A stretch of DNA of 64,000 nt from Chloroflexota bacterium (lineage in GTDB: Bacteria > Chloroflexota > Anaerolineae > J102). The notes beneath the pieces were generated by a model that was not told the origin of the DNA, did no database searches, and was given only the letters and a program-made list of their open reading frames with translations. Each line of letters begins with the position of its first letter. Positions within the stretch are counted from its first letter, which is position 1. The DNA is taken from NCBI GenBank assembly GCA_029782215.1, contig JAKOVD010000098.1, positions 186,001 through 250,000 on the forward strand, given 5' to 3'. The position numbers and the translations under genes are program-made. Below are positions 14,619-23,106 of the stretch, in pieces.

Positions 14619-17354
14619 ATGACGGTAGTGATGATGCGTCCGACGACCAGCGAACAGATCCGCGAGGCTTTCCTCGACTACTTCGAAGAGCACCGGCACC
14701 AACGGGTTGCCAGCTCCTCCCTGATTCCCTACAACGACGATACGATCCTGCTCACCAACGCCGGCATGGTGCAGTTCAAGGACGTCTTTCTGGGCCTCGA
14801 AACCCGGCCTTTCAGCCGCGCCACCACGTCGCAGAAGTGTATGCGGGTCTCAGGCAAGCACAACGACCTGGAAAACGTGGGGCCGTCGCCCCGGCACCAT
14901 ACCTTTTTTGAGATGCTGGGGAATTTCAGCTTCGGCGACTACTTCAAGAAGGATGCCATTCATTTCGCCTACGAGTTTCTCACCGTCGCGGTCGGGTTGG
15001 CGCCCGAGCGGCTGTGCTACACGGTGTACCGGGACGACGACTTCGCTTTTGACGTGTGGACCAAAGAGCTGGGCATTGCCGCGGAGCGCGTCTATCGCAT
15101 GGGCGACAAGACCAACTTCTGGTCGATGGGAGATGTCGGTCCCTGCGGACCTACGAGCGAGGTCCATTACGACTGGGGTGAGGCTGCCTGTACCTGCGGG
15201 CGGCCGGACTGCTCGGTGTTCCTTGACAACGGCTGTGAGCGCTGGCTGGAGATCTGGAACCTGGTGTTTATGCAGTACAACCAGGATGCCAACGGCGTGC
15301 GCACGCTGCTGCCCAAGCCCGGCATCGACACCGGCATGGGCCTCGAGCGCATCGTCAGCGTTGTGCAGAACAAGCCCGTCAACTACGACACGGACCTCTT
15401 TACGCCCATCCTGGACCGGGTGCAGGGACTGCTCGGTCATACGGCCGTACAGCGCCAGCAGCACCAGACAGGCTATCGGGTGATTGCCGACCACGCCCGC
15501 GCCGCTGCGTTCCTGGTGGCGGACGGCGTGCGGCCGGGTCCGGCGGGAGCGGGCTACGTACTGCGCCTGGTCATCCGGCGCGCCCATCGCTATGGGCGCA
15601 AGATCGGGTTTTCCGGCCCCTTCCTGGCGCAGGTGTGCGAAGCAGTCATCGCCAAGATGGGGGACGTCTATCCGGAGCTGGTTGACCGCCGCAGCCTCAT
15701 CGCCCGCACGGTCACGTTGGAAGAGGAGCAATTCATCGCCACGCTCGATCGCGGGCAGGGCGAGCTGGACCGCGCCCTGGAGGAGGTCGCGGCCAGCGGC
15801 GGCATAGTGCTGCCGGGCGCGGTCGCCTTTGATCTCAAGTCCACGCACGGCATGCCACTGGAGGTCACCCACGATATCTGCCTGGAACGCGGCTTCACGG
15901 TGGACGACCAGGGCTTCCACGCCGCCGAGGCGGCCCACAAGCGTCTCAGCCAGGGCAAGATCAGCGAGGCGGTTTATGCGGCCGGCGCTGAGCAGTATGC
16001 GGCAGTGCTGGCCAAGCTGCAGCAGCGCGGGACCCTGCCTGAGAAGGGCGTCGACTACGACCCCTACGGCGAGCTGGCGGTGGCGACGCAGCTCCTGGGC
16101 ATTCTGCGCAACGGCGAGCTGGTCGAGTCGGCAGGCGCCGGCGAAACCGTCGAGCTGATCCTGGCGGAGACGCCCTTCTACGTCAGTTCCGGCGGCCAGG
16201 TGAGCGACGCCGGCCAGGTCCGGGCGGCGGGCTGGACGGCGCGGGTCAGCGAGGTAGCGCGGCCCATCTCAGCACTGGTCATCCATAGGGCGACGCTGGC
16301 AGGCGGCGCTGCGCACGCGGGCGACTCGGTCGAGGCAGCCGTGGACGCTGAGCGCCGCTGGAGCATCATGCGCAATCACACGGCAACGCATCTGCTGCAC
16401 GAGGCCCTGCGTACGCACCTGGGGCGTGAGGTGCACCAGGCCGGCTCCCTGGTGGCGCCCGACCGTCTGCGCTTCGACTTCACCTATGAGGGCGCCGTGA
16501 CCCCGGAGCAGCTTGAACACATCGCTGGCACCGTGAACCAGGCCATTCTGGCCTCGTATCCGCTGCGCATCGAACAGAAGCCGCTGAAGCAAGCCCTGGC
16601 CGAAGGCGCCACGGCGCTGTTTGGCGAGAAGTACGGCGACGTGGTGCGCACGGTCACCCTGGGCGACTGCGGGGCCGATGTTTCGGTTCCTGGCGACCAT
16701 TTCTGCAGCTATGAGCTTTGCGGCGGCACGCACGTGCAGAACACGGCCCAGATTGGGTCTTTCCTGATCGCCTCCGAAGGTTCGGCGGCGGCGGGCGTGC
16801 GTCGCATCGAGGCCCTGACCGGGGAGGCCGCGGAGACCCACGCTCGTGAGCGCCTGGCGATCGTGCACCGGTTGTCTCTGTCACTCCATGTTCCGCCTGA
16901 CGCCCTGGAGGGTAAGGTCCAGGAACTGAAGGAGCAGATCGCCGACATGGGGCGCGAGCTGGCGCGTCTGCGCCAGCAGGCCATGAGCCGCCAGGCCGAA
17001 AGCATGACGAATGCAGCCCAGGACGTCAAAGGCGTGAAGCTGTTGGCGACGCGTGTTGAGGTGCCGGACATCAATGCTATGCGCCTGATGACCGATGATC
17101 TCAGGAACAAACTGGGCGCAGGCGTCGTCGTACTAGGCGCTGTGCTCAACGACAAGCCTACCCTGATCGTGGCTGTGACCGCTGACCTTGTCCAGCGCGG
17201 CGTCAGCGCCGACCGTCTCGTTCGCTCCCTCAGCCCGCTGATCGGCGGCGGCGGCGGCGGACGCCCTGACATGGCGCAAGCCGGCGGCAAGGACAGCAGC
17301 CAGCTCGAGGCCGCCCTGGCGGCGGCGCACGCCGCCCTGGCAGGCATGATCTAG
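14619..17354 (+). CDS. alaS: Alanine-tRNA ligase
   Basis: About 911 residues from 14619 (alternatives 14559, 14631, 14634). It charges tRNA-Ala with alanine and edits mischarged serine or glycine. Class II motifs are in order: TSEQIREAFLDYF, LLTNAGMVQFKDVFLG, ATTSQKCMRVSGKHNDLENV and FFEMLGNFSFGDYF. The editing domain has HTATHLLH (HxxxH zinc site) and CGGTH. The C-Ala oligomerisation domain ends with a Gly-rich GGGGGGRPDMAQAGG. 14559 is disfavoured because it would translate the leader hairpin and add residues not found in AlaS. The next gene starts 8 bp after the stop. Confidence 0.97.
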   Translation: MTVVMMRPTTSEQIREAFLDYFEEHRHQRVASSSLIPYNDDTILLTNAGMVQFKDVFLGLETRPFSRATTSQKCMRVSGKHNDLENVGPSPRHHTFFEMLGNFSFGDYFKKDAIHFAYEFLTVAVGLAPERLCYTVYRDDDFAFDVWTKELGIAAERVYRMGDKTNFWSMGDVGPCGPTSEVHYDWGEAACTCGRPDCSVFLDNGCERWLEIWNLVFMQYNQDANGVRTLLPKPGIDTGMGLERIVSVVQNKPVNYDTDLFTPILDRVQGLLGHTAVQRQQHQTGYRVIADHARAAAFLVADGVRPGPAGAGYVLRLVIRRAHRYGRKIGFSGPFLAQVCEAVIAKMGDVYPELVDRRSLIARTVTLEEEQFIATLDRGQGELDRALEEVAASGGIVLPGAVAFDLKSTHGMPLEVTHDICLERGFTVDDQGFHAAEAAHKRLSQGKISEAVYAAGAEQYAAVLAKLQQRGTLPEKGVDYDPYGELAVATQLLGILRNGELVESAGAGETVELILAETPFYVSSGGQVSDAGQVRAAGWTARVSEVARPISALVIHRATLAGGAAHAGDSVEAAVDAERRWSIMRNHTATHLLHEALRTHLGREVHQAGSLVAPDRLRFDFTYEGAVTPEQLEHIAGTVNQAILASYPLRIEQKPLKQALAEGATALFGEKYGDVVRTVTLGDCGADVSVPGDHFCSYELCGGTHVQNTAQIGSFLIASEGSAAAGVRRIEALTGEAAETHARERLAIVHRLSLSLHVPPDALEGKVQELKEQIADMGRELARLRQQAMSRQAESMTNAAQDVKGVKLLATRVEVPDINAMRLMTDDLRNKLGAGVVVLGAVLNDKPTLIVAVTADLVQRGVSADRLVRSLSPLIGGGGGGRPDMAQAGGKDSSQLEAALAAAHAALAGMI

Positions 17355-17362
17355 CCTCACTC

Positions 17363-18934
17363 ATGACTTTGCACACGATTGAACTATCCTCGCCGGCGAC
17401 GCTCGCGGCTGCCGTGGCGGCGCTGCGCGAGGCTGCCCCGGGGGACCGCGTGCTCCTGGTGCTGCCAGACGCGGACGATGACTTCGCCTCAGAAGTGAGG
17501 CTGCAGGTCCTCAGACGCGAGGCTGACGCCGCCCAGGTCCAGGTTGGGCTGGTGACGGGCGACAGGGACACTAAACAGTGGGCCCGCGCTGCTCGCATCC
17601 CGACCTTTGCGACGGCGGCGAAGGCCGAGGGCCGCTGGCGCTATCCCAAACCTGAAGCACCCCTACCTTCTCCCGGCATCGCCCGCTCATTCGTCGTGCC
17701 GCCGCCGGCCAAGGTGGGTCGCGGTCTGGCGGGACCGAGTGTGGTGACGGTCGGCGGCCGGACGGTGTTGGACGGCCGCACGCGGAGGCGCAAGCGCCAC
17801 GGCTGGCTCCGTGCCCTGGGCTACCTGCTGGTAACGGTCATCCTGGCGGCGGCGGTTGTCGGCGCCGGCGCCTTTTTGCTCCCGCGTGCCACGGTGACCA
17901 TCACCCCGGCGCGGACGCGCCTTGTCAGTTCCATCGACATCTCCGCCCAGACCGGCATCGAGGCGCCGGACCTGACCAACAAGGTGGTGCCGGCACGACT
18001 CGTTCAGGCCCGCGTCGAAGGGTCCACGACAGCGCAGGCTACGGGCTCGGACTTTGCGCCTGCGGCCAAGGCGACGGGCACGGTGACGCTGATCAACAAG
18101 ACCGCCCGCGAGGTGCAGGTTCCGGCCGGCACCACGGTGCGTACGACCACCGGCGACAACGTGGCGTTTCGAATCACCCAGGGCATCACGGTGACGGTGC
18201 CTGCCGGCATCGGGCAGAGGACCACGGCCCCGGTCGAGGCAGTGGAGTCCGGTCGCGTGGGCAATGTGCCCGCCTCAACGATCAACGAGGTGGAGGGCGC
18301 GCTTGGCTTGAGCGTGCGGGTGACCAACGAGGCCCCCACCGGCGGTGGGTCCGTCGCCGACATCACGGTTGTGACCCAGGCCGACAAGGACCGCGCCCGG
18401 GGGGAGCTCGAGGAGGAATTGCAGCGGCAGGCCTATGCGTCGCTGGGCCAGAGCCTCCGCCAGGGCGAGTACATCCCGCCGGAGACCGTCAAGACCTTCA
18501 CCCTCGCCGAGACCTATGACCGCTTCGCGGGCGAACACGCCGACAACGTCGGCCTGCAGCTCCAGCTCCTGGCACGCGGGATGGCGATCGACCTGGCCGG
18601 CGCCAACGACCTGGCGGAACAGACGCTGCGCGAGAGCATTCCCGCTGACCACTACCTGCTGGAAGAGAGCATCCAGCTTGGCAAGCCCACGTACAACCGG
18701 TTCGACGAAGAGGCCGTGTCCTTTACGCAGACCGCCAGCGCTGAAACGCTTGTTCCCATTCGCACCGGTGACGTTCGCAGCCTGCTGGCGGGCGCTTCCC
18801 TGGCCGAAGCCCCCGGCATCCTGGCCAGGCGCTTTGACCTGGCTTCGGCGCCCACCATTACGCTCGACCACGATTGGCTGGGACGGCTCCCTTACATTCC
18901 GACGCGTATCACCGTTCGCGTACTGCGACCATGA
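17363..18934 (+). CDS. Single-pass membrane protein of the baseplate J/gp47-like type
   Basis: 523 residues. A cytoplasmic N-terminal part (about 1-150) is followed by one membrane segment at about 150-172 (after RRRKRHGWLRAL) and a long exported region. That region is rich in short beta strands (ATVTITPARTR, ATGTVTLINKT, TVPAGIGQRTTAPVEAVESGRVGN) and resembles the baseplate_J domain seen in non-phage proteins of Chloroflexota and other deep lineages. The real role is unknown; no phage genes accompany it, so a cell-envelope role is more likely. It is linked by ATGA overlap to ruvX/yqgF. Confidence 0.7.
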   Translation: MTLHTIELSSPATLAAAVAALREAAPGDRVLLVLPDADDDFASEVRLQVLRREADAAQVQVGLVTGDRDTKQWARAARIPTFATAAKAEGRWRYPKPEAPLPSPGIARSFVVPPPAKVGRGLAGPSVVTVGGRTVLDGRTRRRKRHGWLRALGYLLVTVILAAAVVGAGAFLLPRATVTITPARTRLVSSIDISAQTGIEAPDLTNKVVPARLVQARVEGSTTAQATGSDFAPAAKATGTVTLINKTAREVQVPAGTTVRTTTGDNVAFRITQGITVTVPAGIGQRTTAPVEAVESGRVGNVPASTINEVEGALGLSVRVTNEAPTGGGSVADITVVTQADKDRARGELEEELQRQAYASLGQSLRQGEYIPPETVKTFTLAETYDRFAGEHADNVGLQLQLLARGMAIDLAGANDLAEQTLRESIPADHYLLEESIQLGKPTYNRFDEEAVSFTQTASAETLVPIRTGDVRSLLAGASLAEAPGILARRFDLASAPTITLDHDWLGRLPYIPTRITVRVLRP

Positions 18935-19389
18935 TCACCTGGTTGGCCCTGGACGTCGGCGAGCGCCGGATCGGCGTGGCCGCGGGCAGCGACAGCGCCG
19001 GTCTGGCCAGACCCGTGGCAATCATCATGCGACGTTCGAAGCGGGAGGACAACGCCGCGCTGGCGCGCCTCGCCGCCCAGGTTGACGCAACCCACCTGCT
19101 GGTCGGACTGCCCTACAACATGGACGGCAGCGAGGGATTCCAGGCGCAGCGTGTGCGCAACTTTGTGAGGCACCTGCAGCGCCAACTGCCGCTGCCCGTG
19201 GTATTTTGGGATGAACGTTTGAGCTCCTTTGCTGCGGATGAGATCCTGCAGCAGATTGACCAGGGGCGGCGGCGCCCGCATAATGATGACGTCGCCGCCG
19301 CCACCATTCTCCAATCCTTTTTCGACGAGCGGGCGGCAGGTGACTCGCCCTTGCGCTCCGGTCACCCGAGTCCCGTACAGGCGTCCTAG
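18931..19389 (+). CDS. ruvX: YqgF/RuvX-type Holliday junction resolvase-like nuclease
   Basis: 152 residues. RNase H-like fold: LALDVGERRIGVA with the first acid (Asp8), LVGLPYNMDGSEG, and the DERLSSFAADE motif. Family members process pre-16S rRNA 5' ends and have been proposed as Holliday-junction resolvases. ATG 18931 overlaps the preceding TGA (ATGA), which decides the start over the longer open frame. The mltG gene follows after 9 bp, an arrangement common in bacteria. Confidence 0.92.
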   Translation: MITWLALDVGERRIGVAAGSDSAGLARPVAIIMRRSKREDNAALARLAAQVDATHLLVGLPYNMDGSEGFQAQRVRNFVRHLQRQLPLPVVFWDERLSSFAADEILQQIDQGRRRPHNDDVAAATILQSFFDERAAGDSPLRSGHPSPVQAS

Positions 19390-19398
19390 CCTTCTCTC

Positions 19399-20610
19399 AT
19401 GCGCATCATTCAAGCTTTCCCCCGCCTCCTCCTCTTCGTCGCCACCATCGCCGGTGTCGCGGCGGTCGCTTATCTGGCGGCGCAGTGGACGGAGGGCCAG
19501 TCAGCAGCCTACCGGTCCGAAGACTCCCGGCAGTTGGTCCGCAACCTCGACGCACCCTGGCGTTCTCTGAACCCGGGCAATCTCGAAGACCAGGTGATGC
19601 AGTTCTACCTCAACCTCAACCGCGCCAGCGTTGTGGAGCCGGTCGATCCCAACGGTTCTCCCCGGCCGTTTCACGTGGCGATGGGGGAGACAGGCTTCGA
19701 CATTTCCGAGCGCTTGCAGGCCGAGGGACTCATCCGCGACGCCTCGATCTTCCGGCTCTACATGCGCCTGAACGGAATCGACCAGAAGCTGGAGGCAGGC
19801 GACTTTCTGCTTTCTCCGGCGATGAGCGTTCCGGAGATCACGGAGGCGCTGCAGAGCGCCCAAGCTCGTGATGTCGAGGTGCGAATTCCCGAGGGACGCC
19901 GCGCCGAGGAGATCGCCCGGGTGCTTGAGGACAAGGGCGTGGTCGATGCCGCTGCATTCCTGGCCGCAGTCCGTTCCGGCGACCTCGCCTTGTTAGGCCT
20001 GCCCGAGTACCCCCTGCTCAAGGACAAGCCCACCGGCACCTCATTTGAGGGCTATCTCTTTCCTGACACCTATCGCTTCCCTTTGGGGACGACGCCTCAA
20101 GTCGTACTGCGGATCATGTTCGAGGACCTGGAGTCCCGCGTCGACCAGCCGATGCGCGATCGCGTGGCCGCCAGTGGGCTTTCCTTCCACCAGATTCTCA
20201 CCCTGGCCTCGATTGTGGAACGTGAGGCGGTGCTGCCGGAGGAGCGCCCGATCATCGCCTCGACCTATCTGAACCGCCTGGGCGAAACGTGTGCGAGCCA
20301 GGTCTTTGGCTATCTCCAGGCCGACCCCACGGCGCAGTACGCAATGGGCTACAGCGAAGCGTTGAAGACATGGTGGCCGACGGTGGAGAAGGTCGAGGAC
20401 TACCTGAAGATCAACTCGCCCTACAATACCTATGTCTACCCCGGTCTGCCGCCGGGGCCCATCGCGAGCCCCGGCCTGGCGTCCATCCAGGCGGCGATCT
20501 CGCCGGCAAGCACCCGTTACTGCTACTTCGTTGCCAGCAGCGGCGGCGCCCATGTCTTTGCCGAAACCGGCGCCGAGCACCTGGGCAACGTCGAGCGCTA
20601 CAAGCCCTGA
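19399..20610 (+). CDS. mltG: Endolytic murein transglycosylase MltG (YceG-like)
   Basis: 403 residues. One N-terminal membrane anchor (about 8-26), then the LysM-like and YceG catalytic domains. The catalytic glutamate is the first Glu of ASIVEREA (about residue 274). It is followed by STYLNRL, LQADPTAQYAMGY and the family end NSPYNTYVYPGLPPGPIASP. It cleaves nascent glycan strands and so sets glycan length at the membrane. It lies downstream of ruvX in the same run of genes. Confidence 0.95.
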   Translation: MRIIQAFPRLLLFVATIAGVAAVAYLAAQWTEGQSAAYRSEDSRQLVRNLDAPWRSLNPGNLEDQVMQFYLNLNRASVVEPVDPNGSPRPFHVAMGETGFDISERLQAEGLIRDASIFRLYMRLNGIDQKLEAGDFLLSPAMSVPEITEALQSAQARDVEVRIPEGRRAEEIARVLEDKGVVDAAAFLAAVRSGDLALLGLPEYPLLKDKPTGTSFEGYLFPDTYRFPLGTTPQVVLRIMFEDLESRVDQPMRDRVAASGLSFHQILTLASIVEREAVLPEERPIIASTYLNRLGETCASQVFGYLQADPTAQYAMGYSEALKTWWPTVEKVEDYLKINSPYNTYVYPGLPPGPIASPGLASIQAAISPASTRYCYFVASSGGAHVFAETGAEHLGNVERYKP

Positions 20611-20731
20611 GGACATTTTCTGCTTGAAGCTACTGCTCTTGGGAAACGACGGCCGCAAGACCCTGTGCGCCTCCCATGGGCGGGGCAGCGAGCCGCGCTT
20701 GCGGCCTGAGGGCGCTTGCCTTGCACGCACC

Positions 20732-21601
20732 ATGCGCAGGGGCGGCATACTCCTCGTACTGCTGCTGCTTACGGCAGCCTGCCGGCCCCAGGGCGCGCCG
20801 GAGGTAGTCAAACTGGGCCTGATCGCTCCCTTTGAGGGACCCTCACGCCCGCTTGGCTACGACACTCTGGCCGCGGTCCGGTTTCGTCTGCAGCAGTGGA
20901 ATGAGAGCAGCGCCGAGCCCAAGGTCGAGCTGGTCGCTCTCAATGACGACGGCAGTCCTGACCTGGCCGCCAGGCTGCCGGCGCAGTTGGCTGTCGATCC
21001 TGAGGTGCTGGTGGCCCTTGGGCCGCCCCAGGGACAGACGGCCCTTGCCGCGGTCCAGAGCTTCCAGACCCAGGCGCTGCCCGTGATCAGCCTGGCCCCC
21101 CTGCCGGAAGCAGTGGGGGCGGGCGTTGCTCCCTATGCCGGCACCGTTGAAGAGGTGCAACGCTCCCTGGCGCAGCGCGCCTCCGGTGCCATCGCTGCCT
21201 GGCAGGCGCCGATCACGACGACCACCCTCTGGCTCGGCGATCCCCTGACGCTGGCCGAGGAACGGCGCTTACGGCCTGAACTTGTGCCGGCTGCCGGCGC
21301 CGTGGCCGGTGAGGAAGCATTTGCGGCCTGGGCCGGCCCTGCCGCAAACGGCCTGGTTTGGGCTGCTGCTGCCCCGGAAACGTCCCCGGATGCCTTTGTC
21401 GCCGCCTTTGCACAGGCGACGGGCGCTCCTCCCAATCCGCAGGCCCGGCTTGCTTATGCGGCGACCGGCGAAGCCCTGAAGCTTATCTCCGAGCATCGCA
21501 GTCGGGCGGCGATTGCTGCCGCCATGAACCGTGTTGCCTCGCCGTCCATCCACCTCTTTGTGAGGCAGGACGGCCGCTGCTGCCAGCCCCTTGGAAACTG
21601 A
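20732..21601 (+). CDS. Periplasmic-binding-protein-like lipoprotein (branched-chain amino acid type)
   Basis: 289 residues from ATG 20732. A signal peptide with lipobox LTAAC (Cys at about residue 16) is followed by VVKLGLIAPFEGPSRPLGYD, the start typical of LivK-type (type I) binding proteins. The frame is open well upstream, but the lipoprotein signal fixes the start. The protein is shorter than usual (about 380), and no permease or ATPase genes accompany it, so it may be a stand-alone sensor or an orphan receptor. The C-terminus has an adjacent Cys-Cys pair. Confidence 0.75.
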   Translation: MRRGGILLVLLLLTAACRPQGAPEVVKLGLIAPFEGPSRPLGYDTLAAVRFRLQQWNESSAEPKVELVALNDDGSPDLAARLPAQLAVDPEVLVALGPPQGQTALAAVQSFQTQALPVISLAPLPEAVGAGVAPYAGTVEEVQRSLAQRASGAIAAWQAPITTTTLWLGDPLTLAEERRLRPELVPAAGAVAGEEAFAAWAGPAANGLVWAAAAPETSPDAFVAAFAQATGAPPNPQARLAYAATGEALKLISEHRSRAAIAAAMNRVASPSIHLFVRQDGRCCQPLGN

Positions 21602-21603
21602 AC

Positions 21604-22833
21604 ATGACCGGCTCGAAGTCTGCGCCACGAGTGGCAGTGCTTGCCACAGAGTACAAATTTAATCGCGTCGGCGGGCTGGGCGCTCACATCCGGGGCCTTG
21701 TCCCGGCGCTGAGCAACCTGATGCCTGTCGATCTGGTGCTACCCGCCTTTGATGCCTCTTGGCCTCGTTCCGAACGCCTGGGCCGCTATGGTTACGTCCA
21801 CAGGGTCGACGCCGAGCGGCCCCAAGCCGGTCCGGATTACGACCATCAGGTCTGGGTGATGAACGACCGTTTGAGCGACTACGTCATCGGTCGCATGGCC
21901 GCAGGCGCGCACTTCCGGCTTGTCCATGCGCATGACTGGCTGGTGGGCTATTCGGCGAACCTGCTTCACAACCAGCACGATCTGCCGTTGGTGGTCACCA
22001 TCCATGCCACGGAATCCGGCCGCGTGCGGGACGCGGTCAACACAGTCGATCTCAGCCGCCGTATCCACCTGGCGGAGGTGCACCTGGCGCGCAACGCCGA
22101 CCTGGTGATCACCACAAGCGAGTTCATGCGCGCCGAGATCCTGCAGAACCTGGGGGCGAACGCAGACAGGGTGGAGGTCATTCCCAACGGCATCGACAGC
22201 AGCGGCTTCCACGGGCTGCGCAGGCGGCGGCGCAAGCTGCAGGATTTCCGCCAGCGGTATGCGGCCCCGGATGAGCCGCTGTTGTTCTATGTGGGGCGGT
22301 TGGTGTGGGAGAAGGGGCCCGACGTCCTGGTGGATGCCGTGCACATGCTGCGCGACCATGTCCCAGGGGTGCGCGCCGTCATCGCCGGCACCGGAAGCAT
22401 GCGGCAGGACCTCGTCTACAAGATCGCGGCCCTCAGCCTCCAGGATCGCGTTGAGCTCGTGGGGTACATTGACGATGAAACGCGCGACCGCTTCTATGCG
22501 GTGGCGGATGCAGCGGTGTTTCCCAGCCGCTACGAACCGTTCGGGATCGTGGCCCTTGAGGCGATGGCGGCGGGTGTTCCCGTGGTCGTCGGCGGTGGGG
22601 GATTGGCGGAAGTCGTCACCGCTGGCGTAACGGGCCTCGTGGCGGAGCCAGGGTCGGCGGCCTCGCTGATGGAGTGTCTGCTTTCGGTGCTGAAGCAGCC
22701 GGAGGCGGCGGCGGAGCGGGTCCGGCGCGCCCAACTCGTGGTCGAGGAACAGTACACCTGGAAGCGCGTCGCCGCCCAAACGATGCAGGCATACCAGCGG
22801 GTGCTCGCTCAGAAGCAGGCTGCCGCCTCGTAG
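21604..22833 (+). CDS. GT4-family glycosyltransferase (glycogen synthase-like)
   Basis: 409 residues. The N-terminal Rossmann domain has the glycogen-synthase-like GGLGAHIRGL and VHAHDWL. The C-terminal domain has FYVGRLVWEKGPDVL, PSRYEPFGIVALEAMAAG (E-x7-E donor site) and GGLAEVV. This is a retaining GT-B enzyme; the donor and acceptor are unknown, though related proteins are called glycogen synthase or 1,4-alpha-glucan synthase. ATG 21604 lies 2 bp past the lipoprotein stop. The frame's upstream extension overlaps that gene and is not used. Confidence 0.9.
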   Translation: MTGSKSAPRVAVLATEYKFNRVGGLGAHIRGLVPALSNLMPVDLVLPAFDASWPRSERLGRYGYVHRVDAERPQAGPDYDHQVWVMNDRLSDYVIGRMAAGAHFRLVHAHDWLVGYSANLLHNQHDLPLVVTIHATESGRVRDAVNTVDLSRRIHLAEVHLARNADLVITTSEFMRAEILQNLGANADRVEVIPNGIDSSGFHGLRRRRRKLQDFRQRYAAPDEPLLFYVGRLVWEKGPDVLVDAVHMLRDHVPGVRAVIAGTGSMRQDLVYKIAALSLQDRVELVGYIDDETRDRFYAVADAAVFPSRYEPFGIVALEAMAAGVPVVVGGGGLAEVVTAGVTGLVAEPGSAASLMECLLSVLKQPEAAAERVRRAQLVVEEQYTWKRVAAQTMQAYQRVLAQKQAAAS

Positions 22834-22975
22834 GAAGAGGGTGAAGCGGGACCGCGTATCTTTTTGGAACGGTACGCGTCTTGAATAGTTGTAGGAACCA
22901 TGCGCCGGAACCTTGCCAACAGGGTGATCGCGCAGGAAAGGACGCAAAATGGGCGCTATGTCACCTGATTGCCTC

Positions 22976-23004
22976 TTGACATGGTGATCCTGCACTGCTA
23001 CACT
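22976..23004 (+). promoter_or_regulatory. Strong promoter of the LysM protein gene
   Basis: Perfect TTGACA (22976-22981), a 17-bp spacer and TACACT (22999-23004). Initiation near 23011 gives a leader of about 96 nt. Confidence 0.75.
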
Positions 23005-23094
23005 TTGTCGCAAATAGGGTTTTTCGCGCCTCAATGTGGCATGGCGGCCAATCGTTGCGTACCGGCTTTCCCCCCCTTTTTTGCATGCCTGCTT

Positions 23095-23100
23095 AGGAGG
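23095..23100 (+). promoter_or_regulatory. Shine-Dalgarno site that fixes a GTG start
   Basis: AGGAGG, 6 nt ahead of GTG 23107. It decides that start over an ATG at 22969, which lies within the promoter. Confidence 0.8.
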
Positions 23101-23106
23101 TACGTC

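Noticed and set aside
17363-18934. Phage tail or contractile-injection locus, suggested by the baseplate-J-like protein
   Set aside because: No tube, sheath, spike or phage gene is near; the protein is a single-pass membrane protein in a housekeeping run.
22910-22975. Cyclic-di-GMP (GEMM-I) riboswitch upstream of the LysM gene, prompted by GGACGCAAAA
   Set aside because: The other conserved parts of GEMM-I (GCAAACC with a GAAA tetraloop and the right receptor helix) are missing, and the segment lies upstream of the better promoter, so it would not be in that transcript.
22969-23106. ATG at 22969 as the start of the LysM protein
   Set aside because: It lies inside the promoter and would add a segment without signal-peptide character; AGGAGG points to GTG 23107.
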